Below, piece by piece: positions 31,220-42,435 of a stretch of 64,000 nucleotides of DNA. Positions within the stretch are counted from its first letter, which is position 1. Every line of letters starts with the position of its first letter. Position numbers and translations under genes: made by a program. The notes under the pieces are model-generated. The model had not been told where the DNA came from. It ran no database searches and was given only the letters and a program-made list of their open reading frames with translations. Where the stretch lies: positions 28,688,271 through 28,752,270 of the forward strand of contig JAJEKV010000006.1 of NCBI GenBank assembly GCA_021234155.1, given 5' to 3'. This DNA is from Isoetes taiwanensis. Its lineage: Eukaryota; Streptophyta; Lycopodiopsida; Isoetales; Isoetaceae.

Positions 31220-31831
31220 TGATATGGTGGTGCTCGGAGGAGCGGTTCAGGCCAACGCATCCGGAATTAAATATTAATGTGTCAAGGGTATTCTAGACCT
31301 TAAACTATGGTTTTAAACTACGATGTGAGGGTCATGATAGGCAATAGATTATTTAAACAATGAACCATTGGGTAATAAATTAAAGGTTGATAATGGGTCG
31401 CGGATCTTCTCTGCTGAAACAACCCGAGATCATATAAGATCATCCCGGAACTAGGGTAAAAGGGCAGATTCGGCCTTGCCAAAGGGAGATCTTTGATATT
31501 CCTGGCCGAAACCTTGATTCTAAAGATTGTTTACCTTTTTGAAGATATTTTTGGATTAGAAAAAGGTCCTCTCAGAAATAGATCTATCTGTGCCTATAAA
31601 AAAGTCGGTTGAATTCTGGAGCTGAGTCCTTCTGTCTTGCCTGCGGTCTTAATAGATTAAATCTGTTCTTTGAAGTTGAACTCTTGGATGCGATTGGGAA
31701 GGCAAGATAACGATTTCTTGCTGAGCCTGGGCCCGGTTGGGTGGAGAGCTTTGGGCTAAAGGCCTGGTTTTAGAATGGTTAATGGTTTCATGTTTAATTT
31801 CTGATTTCTGGCTAACTCATGATCTGTATCA
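31220..31831 (+). repeat. Left (5') LTR, 612 bp
   Basis: Pairs with 37,315-37,823. It has an extra block of about 138 bp (about 31,350-31,488) absent from the right LTR and lacks about 35 bp present there near 37,565-37,600. The aligned parts differ at only a few bases. 'cctataaaaaag' near 31,594 is a good TATA-box candidate. Confidence 0.87.
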
Positions 31832-31833
31832 AG

Positions 31834-31845
31834 TGGTATCAGAGC
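31834..31845 (+). other. Primer binding site (initiator-Met tRNA type)
   Basis: TGGTATCAGAGC two bases after the left LTR. Confidence 0.9.
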
Positions 31846-33494
31846 TAAGTTTCTTTCACTGGAGCTTGTGGGTAGATCTTAGTAAGAATAGAAATCTTGG
31901 AATTTCTCACTTAAGCCCAACTCATAATTATGATAAGGAGAAGCCAAGGTTTAGAGTTCTGCTATGGGATTGTCTCTGCAGCAAATACTGTATTGAACAT
32001 GAATATTCCTGGGTGACAAAATAAGCCTTGAAACTAGAGCTCTAGTACCAGCCCCTCGTTCCTGAGAGTAGTCTAACTAAAACTGTAGATGCAAATTATC
32101 AAGATCAGAAATAGATGGGATATCTTTGCAAATCTGGCATGGTCATTGTAGGGAAAAAACAAGGTGCTGCGCACGGAGGGTTGCCCTCCGTGGCCGGAGG
32201 TTGAGCTGGCTTAAATCATACTTGAAAGTTATGTTTTTATAATCAATCAAAATTGCTATTTTAGAACATTGTCATTTTGTGAAGATGATGGTACCCATTT
32301 GCATCACTAACTCCTCCTTAGATGTTGAGCTCCTTTTGGACTAGGATCCAACTGGACACATGGACATTGGGGTTTGAGTGTAACGTATTGGTCTGTGGTG
32401 CTTGGTATGGAACAAGGATGGCAGAAGCATAAGGAGAAGTCTAATAGAGGAGAGAATGGAAATACATGTTTTGTGAAGTGACTTAAATCATAGTTCAAAG
32501 TCATGTTTTGACAATCGATTCAAGTTGCTATGCATTTGGCTTCTATTCGGCTTTGCACAGTCCCTCATAGTACAAACACTTGTGTAAAAATACAAATGCA
32601 CACGAAGGGTTGACCTAGGGTATGCAGGTAGTGTGTTTGCATATTTTTATTTTGTGGTTTCGTGTTGATGGTGGCAGTTGTGGCCTATTGCATTTGACAA
32701 TAGACCCAAATTAAAAAAAAAAACATCCAATCGCGCAACCTAGACCCTGAAGATGCAAGAAGTAATAAATCAACTTATTCAATCACTATGATATTCCTAA
32801 AGCCATACCTTGATTGTCTCTTTCCATCCTCTGTATGATGGCCCTATGTCTTTCAGCTCCAACCTAATCATTGTCCTACTTTCGTATGCATCTTTATTCC
32901 AATATTTCTTCGAAATGTGCATATCCAAAACCAGTCTTTTTGTTATTCCACGTCACTTCGCAACTAACATATGTGTTGCCTAAGAATATATGGCAATGTT
33001 TTTGTAAAAACAAGGATGGATGCAAAATCTCAACTTCTATCACCCCTGCATAGACAAAAATATACCAATATATGATGACCAATTGGTTCGCTTCATAATA
33101 AAGCTTATGTGAATATACCCCGTTTCATATGCAACGGATTCTAGCAAACATGTTGATACCCTCTACACCAAACAATTTGTGCTACCGTCTTAAGTTCTCC
33201 CCTCTATGGAATAGGATTGGGCAGTGCAAGCTAGTAGTCATATATTCTCTTAGAACGATAATAATGTTGTGCATGTTGTTTGGAACGATAATAATGGCAT
33301 AATAATGAGGCCGCCAGAACAAGACACCTTATTTATTATGCGAACAACATTACTTTAAACAAAGGAAATGCATAAAAAAGCTTGATATATCGCTAGCATT
33401 GAAAAGAGAGTGGAAAATTCCAAACAGATAGCGCAGCAGCATATACAAAGCCCATATAAACAGTCTTTAGATATAAAAGCAAGTTTATGCAGTT
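31846..33494. other. 5' non-coding interior of the LTR element
   Basis: No coding motif. A diverged direct repeat ('cttaaatcatacttgaaagt' / 'cttaaatcatagttcaaagt') occurs near 32,213 and 32,470. Origin unknown. Confidence 0.4.
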
Positions 33495-34865
33495 TCAAAA
33501 TTGCACCTTTGTACCTATTGCAGTCATAAATTGTGCAACAAAACCTGGCCAAGTAGCAGCATTTATCAAATTACCATCCGTGTGGCACACATTTATTGGA
33601 TCAGGCTCCTGCAATGCTGCTCCTGTCAAACAAACTTGGATGTTGACTGTGGATATGCAGTGCATTTTCTCACCTAAAGCATGAAACAAAGCTTTAGTAA
33701 TGCTTAAGCACTAACTGACTTGGCAAAATACATACACTGTGAAAACTTTCTGATGCATTAGAGATTGACAATCTAGAGTGCAGTTCATGCAATCCTACAT
33801 CCATTACAGGTTATTGCAAGATACCTTGAGTACGTTGGCAGCTACAAGTATCTACTGACCATGACATATTGAAGCTATTGGCTTCTTATATCTCATGAAA
33901 TCTTGATCAATGGCTAACACCTTCTCATTTAAGGACACGTATTCAGGTGCATGCCCTCTTGGAATAAGCAACTCATCAGAACTTTCAACTTTAACCTTGT
34001 TAAAATCAGCATTCAGCACAAAATTATGCCCGATCTTTTCACTATAAGTTTGTGCGCTCTCAAAATCATGCACTGCAGTTACACAATTTCACTTGCTCTT
34101 TTGCCTGGACAAACTGCGTCTATGGAATGTTCAAGAGCTTGCAATGCCTGAAATGGAACCATCGCTTTAAAATTTTCCACTAAATCCTTCAAGGATGGAC
34201 CTTTCATATGTCAAACTATGGTATGCTGGAAACTAACATAGACTACACTACATATATGTCAAATAATAGGGTTAATAGCTACATGCAAAAGTCTTAACCC
34301 ACAAAGCATGAAGACTTTTTTGTCGCCCCCCGTAATCTTGCCTTCAGGATGGCCAGGCCAAGCTGCTCTAGTTAGAAGCTTATCATCCCTAAAGCATGCT
34401 GAGATAGGGTTGGGATCTTCCCATGCTGCATCGATCACAGGTTTTATAGCAGGATAGGCTGTGCATCTCTTCCCACTTAATACATCAGCAACGGCAAGAA
34501 TCAACTGTCCATGACAAATTGAAGCAATTGGTTTATTTGCAGTGACAAACTTCTTGACTATTACTAGCACTAAAACATCTAGAGAAAGATATTTTGGTGC
34601 ACGTCCTCCAGGAATAAGCAAAACATCATACTCCTCTGGATGGACACCATGCAATGTCTTATTCAGCATGAAATTATGTCCCAGAAGCTCAGTATACGTG
34701 TGAAACAAAGGTCAAAAGCACAAACAATGGCATATAAAGTTGCAAAAACCAATGAAGTAATGTGAGGACTAACCTGATGTCCAACAAAATCATGAATACA
34801 ACGGTTATGTAAGTCTTCTCACTTCTCTAACCTGGGCAGGCTGCATCCACATTCACTCCAAAAAC
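33495..34865 (-). pseudogene. DJ-1D-type (DJ-1/PfpI, two-domain) pseudogene inside the LTR element
   Basis: Minus-strand exons, in order: 34,865-34,774 (VFGVNVDAACPG ... CIHDFVGHQ); 34,699-34,299 (GHNFML, YDVLLIPGGRAPKYLSL, KPIASICHGQLILA, CTAYPA, AAWPGHPEGKITG, KVFMLCG); 34,147-33,825 (ALQALEHSIDAVCPG, HDFESAQTYSEKIGHNF, APEYVSL, KPIASICHGQ); 33,673-33,495 (EPDPINVC, TDGNLINAATWPG, terminal QF). Two DJ-1 domains in tandem, each with the nucleophile Cys in SICHGQ, is the plant DJ-1D arrangement (deglycase/glyoxalase-like family). Most exon borders keep GT/AG, so introns were retained. Lesions: no first exon, stop and frame changes in the first listed exon, an acceptor lacking AG before 34,699, a frame change near 34,085, and a stop directly after the second SICHGQ. 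Antisense to the host element. Confidence 0.85.
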
Positions 34866-36928
34866 CTGCAAAAATTTTAGAAAGGAACCATGACCTGTGG
34901 CAAAAACATATCATGTCGTTATTATGTTCTACTTCTGTGGCAAAAAATCAACAACATTAACATAATGCACTTGAAAAGCTTCGAAGCTGCATCACAGAAA
35001 GTTGATATGGTAAAGATCTCAACCAAGAAACAATGACAAGAATTACCAAAATGGAATATTCAAGAACAAGAAACTTCTGTTAGGAATAAAAAGGCAGCTT
35101 CATCTATCTTACATAAATGAATTTTGAATATGGATAAGACATGCACTTATCTAGAGCTGCAATTCCCAAAAACCCACTTCCAGATCAAGACCATTATGGG
35201 CCATCAAGGATTCTATTTTCATTCTATAATCCAGGTTTTGCAATTTCTTAGATTCCCTTACAAGACAGTAACTCTGATGTCGCATAACCTCTGCAACATG
35301 AATTGCATTTTCCAGATTTCCAAATCCACCTAGAGATTTAAAGAACCGCACCGTAACGTTGTGCAACAAAACATATGGAAGTAGTTCTTCTTTACTGTTG
35401 TGGAGAGTGTTGAACTATTCTGGCATGGTTATGAAGAAGCAATTTAACAACAGAAAAACAATGACAAAGCAAAAGCAAGAAGGGAAATCTTTAAACCTAA
35501 TTAATATAAGCATTTGAAGTTGAAGCAAACAACGTTGGTACCATAGCTTCCACGGCCAAGGCCATCGCCCATGTTTCCCCATGTCATAGTGAATCAAAAC
35601 ATGCTCATAAAACTTGAACGTCAAAATGGGGGATTTCACAGACTTGTGTTCCTTCTATCGAAAAGGTTATCCCAGCAAAATGTCCAAGCAACGCTATTCC
35701 ATGCCATTGCTCATGATATTACTAGGCCTACTTCTAATAAGCACCGGATTACAAGTTTGGAAGATCTGGCACCTGTTCGATTGAGCATGGTTTGAAATAT
35801 TCGATTATACAGAATCTTCCCGTCATTCCTTCCGATTGAGATGCTTCTATCTCACTTAAGATTGACTAAGGCGGTGCCGGTTAACCAGTTCCCACACCAA
35901 CCGCACAACAACAATGGCGACCGAGAGTTTACAGGTAAGAGTAGGTTTGGAGCAGTCACAACATATCCTAGGTATATTCCAGCATATACCTAGGATATGC
36001 CAAAAGCCCACGGTTTGTCCCCCTAGGGGCAACCCAAAAAAGAGAAAACAAAGTACAACCTCATCCTAAAGACAAACTGATCATGGAAGAATAGGTCGAA
36101 ACTCAGTCAAGATTCCTTGCTTCTACCGAATTTGCCGATGCAGTCAGTAGAATTGGATTGTCTAAACCGCATTGCTACTCTGACTATAACCAAACCTATT
36201 TCTTTGCTTGAACGGTTATGGCATGGAAGATGCCATGCCGAATCTGTCCTGCACAACCGAGAACAGCGGTTGAAGCCCTAATGCCGCTCACAGAACTCTA
36301 AATGCCGTCGTCTGAATGAAGGCTTTTTAAGAATTATTTGATGCCTTTGTGATTTGTGGAATAAGGTTGGTTATTGAGTTTTATTTAAAGTCGTTAAATA
36401 TGAAGGAATTATTGAACTAAGCATCTATTAAGGACAAGACTCTAGTTTAAAAAAAAAAAAAAACTGTAGTCATAATGGACTAACAACCTGATGCCGTCAA
36501 AACCATATATTTGGACAAGTTAGCAAACAAGCTGTAGAGTCACTAGTGGTTTAAATATGCGTCTGAAGGAGAAGAATCTTTAGTTTATAATTTACAGTCA
36601 TGATGGATTGAAGGATATGTTAATCCCATGTTAATGGCATAAACTGCAAATCAGAGGAACCACATTAATTAGGATGGGTTTGCTAGTCTAACAATGTTTG
36701 TTGAGTTATCGCAGAGCATGGACATTACGATGTAAATGAACATCTTATAAAGGAGTGTGAGCGAACTTTGCAAGTTATCTGCAATCCTTTATTTATGAAA
36801 ATATCTAAAGGTGTCAAGTCCTCTAAATGAATTGAGGCTATTTCTAATAGAATTGAAATGAAAGTCCTTATCTATCAACAGATTGAAGACCTCTAAATGA
36901 ACTGAGGTTGTTCTTAGTAGAAACGGGA
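34866..36928. other. Interior of the LTR element, unknown content
   Basis: No gene recognised. At 35,914-35,934 a plus-strand ATG followed by six codons (MATESLQ) runs exactly into a consensus GTAAGA donor after an 'acaacaacaatggc' context. This looks like a short first coding exon, but no following exon was found. A 14-A run is at about 36,450. Confidence 0.35.
35962..35999. repeat. Perfect 16-bp stem-loop
   Basis: CATATCCTAGGTATAT and its exact complement separated by 6 bases (35,978-35,983). Confidence 0.9.
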
Positions 36929-37258
36929 AATTTTTAGCCTGAAGGGCTGGACTTGAAGATTTTTAGCCTAAAGGGCTGGACTTGAATATCTCTGATTGTG
37001 GACTCAATCAGGATTGCAACCATGGACTTGGTTGTAGTATATATTTCTAGTTGTGGATTCAACTAGGGTTGCAACCATGGATTTGGTTGTGGTATATATT
37101 TCTAGTTGTGGATTCAACTAGGGTTGCAACCATGGATTTGGTTGTGGTATATATTTTTAGTTGTGGATTCAACTAGGGTTGCAACCATGGATTTGGTTGT
37201 GGTAGATATTTCTAGTTGAGGATTCAACTAGGGTTGCAACCATAGACTTGGTTGTGTT
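36929..37258 (+). repeat. Tandem repeats before the polypurine tract: 28 bp x2, then 55 bp x5
   Basis: A 28-bp unit with 'aagggctggacttgaa' occurs twice (36,929-36,984). It is followed by five 55-bp units marked by 'catggactt/catggattt' at 37,021, 37,076, 37,131, 37,186 and a variant at 37,241. Units contain 'tggattcaactagggttgca'. Confidence 0.9.
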
Positions 37259-37299
37259 AAATTTGCCATATAATTCCTTGATCGAGGACGATCAATCCC

Positions 37300-37313
37300 G
37301 GGAAGGGGAGAAA
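37300..37313 (+). other. Polypurine tract
   Basis: GGGAAGGGGAGAAA lies one base before the right LTR. Confidence 0.85.
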
Positions 37314-37314
37314 T

Positions 37315-37823
37315 TGATATGGTGGTGCTCGGGGGAGCGGTTCAGGCCAACGCATCTGGAATTAAATATTAATGTGTCAAGGTATTCTAGACCTTAAACT
37401 ATGGTTTTAAACTACGATGTGAGGGTCATGGTAGGCAATAGATTATTATCTTTGATATTCCTGGCCGAAACCTTGATTCTAAAGATTGTTTACCTTTTTG
37501 AAGATATTTTTGGATTAGAAAAAGGTCCTCCCGGAAATAGATCTATCTGTGCCTATAAAAAAAGTAACTGCCTCTCTTATCTCTGATATAGAGTCTTCGG
37601 TTGAATTCTGGAGCTGAGTCCTTCTGTCTTGCCTGCGGTCTTAATAGATTAAATCTGTTCTTTGAAGTTGAACTCTTGGATGCGATTGGGAAGGCAAGAT
37701 AACGATTTCTTGCTGAGCCTGGGCCCGGTTGGGTGGAGAGCTTTGGGCTAAAGACCTGGTTTTAGAATGGTTAATAGTTTCATGTTTAATTTCTGATTTC
37801 CGGCTAACTCATGATCTGTATCA
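37315..37823 (+). repeat. Right (3') LTR, 509 bp
   Basis: Begins TGATATGG and ends GTATCA. AATAT follows at 37,824-37,828. The TATA-like 'cctataaaaaaag' lies near 37,553. Confidence 0.87.
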
Positions 37824-37828
37824 AATAT

Positions 37829-38256
37829 TTTCATAGACTAATCAATGGATGTCAAGATTCACCTCGTTTGTAAGGCTTCTTAAATATTCTTGTATATGTA
37901 TATTGTTGTACATCTTTCCAACATTCTTGTAATTATGAGGTCGATATGATCTTGTAAGACTTTAGAGCCACAAGTACCCCACACTAACAAGTCTAGAAAT
38001 GACACATTATATCTATAGGTGCTATAGTATTGCCAAGGTTTCTCGTTCTCACACATTAATCTATTTTAGCTTAACATTTTTTGCTTGTTAGAATTGTTAT
38101 TGTTGCAGTTTGATAATTATTGCTTTAATTCACACGGGGCATCGAGAGCTGTTGGATGGGCATATTTGTAAATTATTCCACGATCTAGACCGTAGATAGC
38201 GATCCTCATTTTTAGGGTATGCTTGTGGAAGTTTTGATATACTATATAATAGATAA
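37829..38256 (+). repeat. Segmental duplication, copy A (second part)
   Basis: Continues the match to B from about 61,625 ('atagactaatcaatggatgt') to about 62,060 ('gatatactatataat'). Confidence 0.8.
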
Positions 38257-38800
38257 GATAAGATAAGATAAGATGAATTTTTACGTCCACGGGAACCCAA
38301 CGGGTTATAGGACGGCACATGCAAGGGCAACAGCCCATCTAAAACCTGGGGACTAGGCCCCATCACCAAACACAATAACCAAATATTAAAAGGCTACCAA
38401 GAATAAGATAAGATAATGCTAATGCTAGTGGTAAATTTATGCTTCTAAAATTATCTAGACATAGCCAGTCCAAGGATTGGAAGGCCATTGATCTAGAATA
38501 ATTGCTGCGCGCCTCCCACAGCCTCGCCCCATTTCTTTGCTTGGGATTTGCCCTCACCTTGCAGAGCTCCTCCTTACGGTTACACAATTGAAGAGGGGAG
38601 AGGTCCTCTTGTACTGAGAAACTAGTCCCTCTGAGATGGTTTCCATGCTGAAGAACATGTAAGCGGCTAAGAGTGTCTTGAAATCGAACCAAAAGATGGC
38701 GAGGACGATCAGGTCTTGCCGCTCCCACCCTAGTAGCGGAGACAACTCCACCAGCCTTCACATGCATGACATCAGTGAAAAAATGCAAAGCAGCATCCAT
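38256..38800 (-). mobile_element. ORF1-like non-LTR element with (GATAA)n-type tail, copy 2
   Basis: On the minus strand: HFFTDVMHVKAGG, SATRVG, RPDRPRHLLVRFQD, then LRGTSFSVQEDLSPLQ, RKEELCKVRANPKQRN, corresponding to the ORF1/Transposase_22 RNA-binding and C-terminal parts, then about 170 bp non-coding and a 'gataagataagataag' tail at 38,256-38,275. Frame remains open for 145 codons (38,363-38,800). It matches the copy at 5,870 from end to end, but that copy has a different tail. No RT or endonuclease. Confidence 0.65.
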
Positions 38801-38930
38801 ATAGGGACCTTAAAAAAGGCATTGCAAAATAAGGCAATCTCTATAGGAGCCTTAAAAAAAGCATTGCAAAACCATTGAATATAGACGACTTTTATAGAAG
38901 ACTCTATAGGGGCCTTAAAAAAGGCATTAC
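38801..38930 (+). repeat. Short tandem repeats 'ccttaaaaaaggcattgca'
   Basis: Three near-copies around 38,808, 38,850 and 38,913; one copy in segment B near 62,330. Confidence 0.65.
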
Positions 38931-39469
38931 ATTGTAACCATTGAAATCTGCCACTAAAAGAAATAAGGGTATGTGCACTCTAGATGCACCAATTAGTATG
39001 CCTCGCATACATATAAAAACCATAGGGAAAAATGTATAAAAATACAAAAACAACCCCCTATTATTATGCTAGATATTCAACTCAATTCGATTCAATTCTT
39101 TTCTTTTTCTTCTAAAGTGAATCGTTTTAGTCAAAACTTTTGGTTTTAAAAACCCTTGAACTTGCTAAGATGAACCATGTCGATGGCATTGATAATATAA
39201 GCTCTATAATCATCGTGAATATAAATTTCAAAGCATATTCAACATTGGTAAGGAGTTTGAAATTATTACTTCGTTGGTATATATTGATTCGTTAATACGA
39301 TTGTTTACTATATTATTTTGTCTTAACTTATTACAAGAAATTTGCGCGGTGCAAGTTCAAGGCAAAGTAAGCTTAGACCAAGAAAGAATTGGCCTTCCAT
39401 ATATCGTTGTGGTTTCCTTTTCTTTAATTCTAGATTCCAATGGTTGTCTAGCCATGTTCACAGTCTTGG

Positions 39470-39800
39470 AAGTGATGTAACACCCTTGAATCCTTAACAA
39501 TTCTTAAACATTATCATATAGATCAAACATTCTTACCCTTGAAGGGGTTATTGCAACACCCTTGGATCCTATATTTCATGTTGAGTGGAGAAACTCCCTT
39601 TGATGGTTACACTTCAGAGGAAATAAAGGGCAAAATTAAGAATGGTCATGTGGACTTCAGTACCAACCCTTGTTGGGAAGATATTAATTTTCGCGCAATC
39701 AATCTCATAATGCGAATGTTGCACATGGAACCCATGAGTAGAATCACCCTTGAAGAGGTGCTGCAACACCCTTGAATCCTCAACAATTGTTGAACATTGT
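39470..39800 (+). pseudogene. Kinase C-terminal relics, diverged paralogue
   Basis: Plus-strand reading of 39,570-39,775: MLSGETPFDGYTSEEIKGKI, then NPCWEDINFRA, then TLEEVLQHP and a stop. This corresponds to residues about 233-297 of the kinase at 29,513 but is clearly more diverged than copy B. A further tail-only relic precedes it (39,480-39,570). Nothing of the catalytic N-lobe remains. It shows the kinase locus has a history of repeated local duplication. Confidence 0.8.
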
Positions 39801-41631
39801 TGTAGGTTCCCCAATAATTCTCAAACATTCTTGTGTATAAATTGGAACATTCTTAATAAAGAAAATGTTGCGCATTTCCATGTAAGTGAAGTAAAATGAA
39901 GTTTATTCATGTCTTGGAGAACTGGTTGTAATAAATACTTGTAGTGTGAACAGTCTCAATAAGAATGATCTATGATCTTTAACTGCTTTCGTAAAAGATT
40001 CTAGGTGCCGCAATCGAGTGAAGAAAATTTTCTATTATGATCTTATTTTCACACTCTAAATACATGTTGTTCATCTTCACTCCATTATGTGTCACAAGTA
40101 CACGACGTCTTTGCTCATTTTTTGGTATTTTGGCAATCTACCTATCTCTGTTCTTATAGCCATGGGAGCTTGTCCTAGATCTTAAGATTGTTTTCCGCAA
40201 GGATACGGATATGCCAGCATGTGATCTTGATCACCATATATTTCAAGCTCATCCTTGACCTTTTTTGTTCCCACAGAAGCAACAACACATTCTCCTAAGG
40301 TGCCTTTTACATTTGTATTCTTTCATGCTTTATATTTATTCAGAATAAGGTCCTACCACATCAAGCATTACACGTGAACTCAATAATGAGACTGTGATGT
40401 ATAAACATTTTTTTTAGAACCTAATATGTTATGAGATTGTCCATTTTGCCTTGTCTATAATTTGTACTTTGTTATAATGGTTGCACCTTGTTCATCTCCA
40501 ACTTTGTGTAACATTAGAGGAAATTATCGAATTGTTGTTCATCCCTAATTTTGTGTAGAATTAAAGGAAAATATTGCATTGTTATCCATTATCTGGTCTA
40601 CAAGGATCAAGCGCCTCGTTTTACAATGGTTGAGAACCGTATGTTGATGGAATTGCAAAAATTGGGTTTTTGTGGATGGGGAACCTTTAAATACGGGATG
40701 GGCAGAGTTAGAACTTTCATGTACTGTTGGTATTTTGGCTAGATAGGCAATGAGATTCTTGGAGTTTCTTTTTTTTTTTTTTCTTTTTTCTTTTTTTTTT
40801 TTTTTTTTGTTAGGCAAGCGCTGGTTTAGCCGGATTGTGGCAGCAGTCCTAGCTCTATGGAGATTGTATTTCAATATGCTTCTACCTTGAATCTGTGGTG
40901 TTCGCTGGTATTTATTTTGTGTGTAAGTTTGCCGGTTTGGCCAAACATGTGGTGCTCCTTGCCCTTTTGTTGTGTAACTTGTTGCTGCCTTGTTCAAGAT
41001 GCCGGTTCCTCTTTCTAATAGGAAGCCATGCAGCGAACTTGGTTTGGAGATATGAGTTTTTGGCTTGTAGTGTTTGTTTTCATATGCTTGCAATGGGTTC
41101 CCTGAGGAACAAGGTACAGTGGCTCCTGATCTGGTCAAAATTGCTAGGCCTGAGAACCCAATTGGTACAAGAATGATCTCTTGTACCTCCATGCCTTCTC
41201 TTGATCACCATGATCCTTCTCGTCATGTTAATCAATATGTCAGCTTCCGTCTTCATGTGATCCTAGACCCAAATGTTCGTATACTCGAAATTGAGAAGCT
41301 GCTGAATGTAGACAATTTGTGTGGTAGATTGCCTGATTTTGTGAGGCAATTGTCTAATACTACTGCTGCATAGACCTTTGACTCATTTGCATGGACGTTG
41401 TGAAAGGAGAGCATTTGTGAGCCAGGCAATCATAATCAGCCCGCCCTTAGCAGAGCAAGGGCGACGATGTATAGAAATATACGGAGCCATGATATGCTCT
41501 GGCATTCGCAGATGAATGGCCATCTGAATGATACTGAGCTGTGGTCTCTTTTTTTCTTTTGATCTTGTGTATTAAGTTTTGATTTAAGTTGTGTGGTTTT
41601 GTTTACTTATTGTGGTGGCGAGGTGATGTGG
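39801..41631. other. No assignable gene
   Basis: A T-rich block at 40,770-40,807. A 93-100-codon plus frame at 41,074-41,373 (tail FRLHVILDPNVRILEIEKLL ... VRQLSNTTAA) looks protein-like in composition, but I do not recognise it. A diverged direct repeat with 'ccaactttgtgta/ccctaattttgtgta' at about 40,498 and 40,541. Confidence 0.35.
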
Positions 41632-42396
41632 CCATCACAATATATTGATGTTTTGAGAGTATGGTGGCGAGGTGATGATGCCACCATATATGTTCCTTGT
41701 GTGCCATGATCAGAAAGAATTCATGTGTTTTTAATTTTGAGGATATGATATTAATGACTTGAAAAAAACCTGCTTGAGGTTGGAGATGGGAATGAGATGT
41801 AGAGTACGTGAAATTGGTGTGAATTTGTAGGTGGCATTGGATTTCGGAAAGGTGGATTCTTGGAGCTCCAAGAAAATGCACCAGATAGTATGATTTCAAT
41901 TTTCAAGCTCGAAAGACCATGCTTGACTTTGATTCCCAAGGAGCTTTTTAGTAACTGTGAATTGCTGATGTTGGAGTGAAACTGATATTGGCTACTTATT
42001 AATCACAACTAGTATTGTTAATTATTTGAGTTAGAGGTATGTATTTTGATGTGGGAATTAGATTTAGGTTGACCATTATATATTCAGTACATATGCTTTT
42101 TTTTGGGACATGTTTTATACGCCTCATATTCTAGTTCTAGGGTTCCCATTGTGATGGCTCGAATGTAGTGTCAGATGGCATATTCTAGATTGGTTCTGGC
42201 CTAAAGGACCAGGACCAACCTAGAATATCCTGACCCTTTGGACCAGGACCTCATCAACTACTAGTATGCCAAATGTTCTTATTACTAAATCCTGGTCGTT
42301 CGGGCTAGGACCGACCTATAATATACCATCTGACACTAAATTCTAGCCACCACAATGGAAACCATAGGATTGGAATATGAGGCATATATATTATGC

Positions 42397-42435
<39 letters not shown>

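Larger units (their letters stand above)
31220..37823 (+). mobile_element. Non-autonomous LTR retrotransposon (LARD-like) carrying a DJ-1D gene fragment
   Basis: 6,604 bp, bounded by LTRs of 612 and 509 bp that start TGATATGG and end CTGTATCA, with AATAT target duplication. The iMet-type primer site is at 31,834 and the polypurine tract at 37,300-37,313, so its RNA is plus strand. The 5.5-kb interior shows no gag, protease, integrase or RT in any frame, hence dependent on enzymes from another element. It contains an antisense DJ-1D pseudogene (33,495-34,865), a perfect stem-loop, and tandem repeats next to the polypurine tract. Homologous segment B lacks the element at exactly this point. Confidence 0.88.

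Noticed and set aside
36985-37258. CRISPR-like or telomere-like array
   Set aside because: A contiguous 55-bp minisatellite without spacers, inside an LTR element.
40545-41192. 215-codon minus frame
   Set aside because: The frame is held open by a long T-run read as poly-Lys and has no domain; composition suggests chance.
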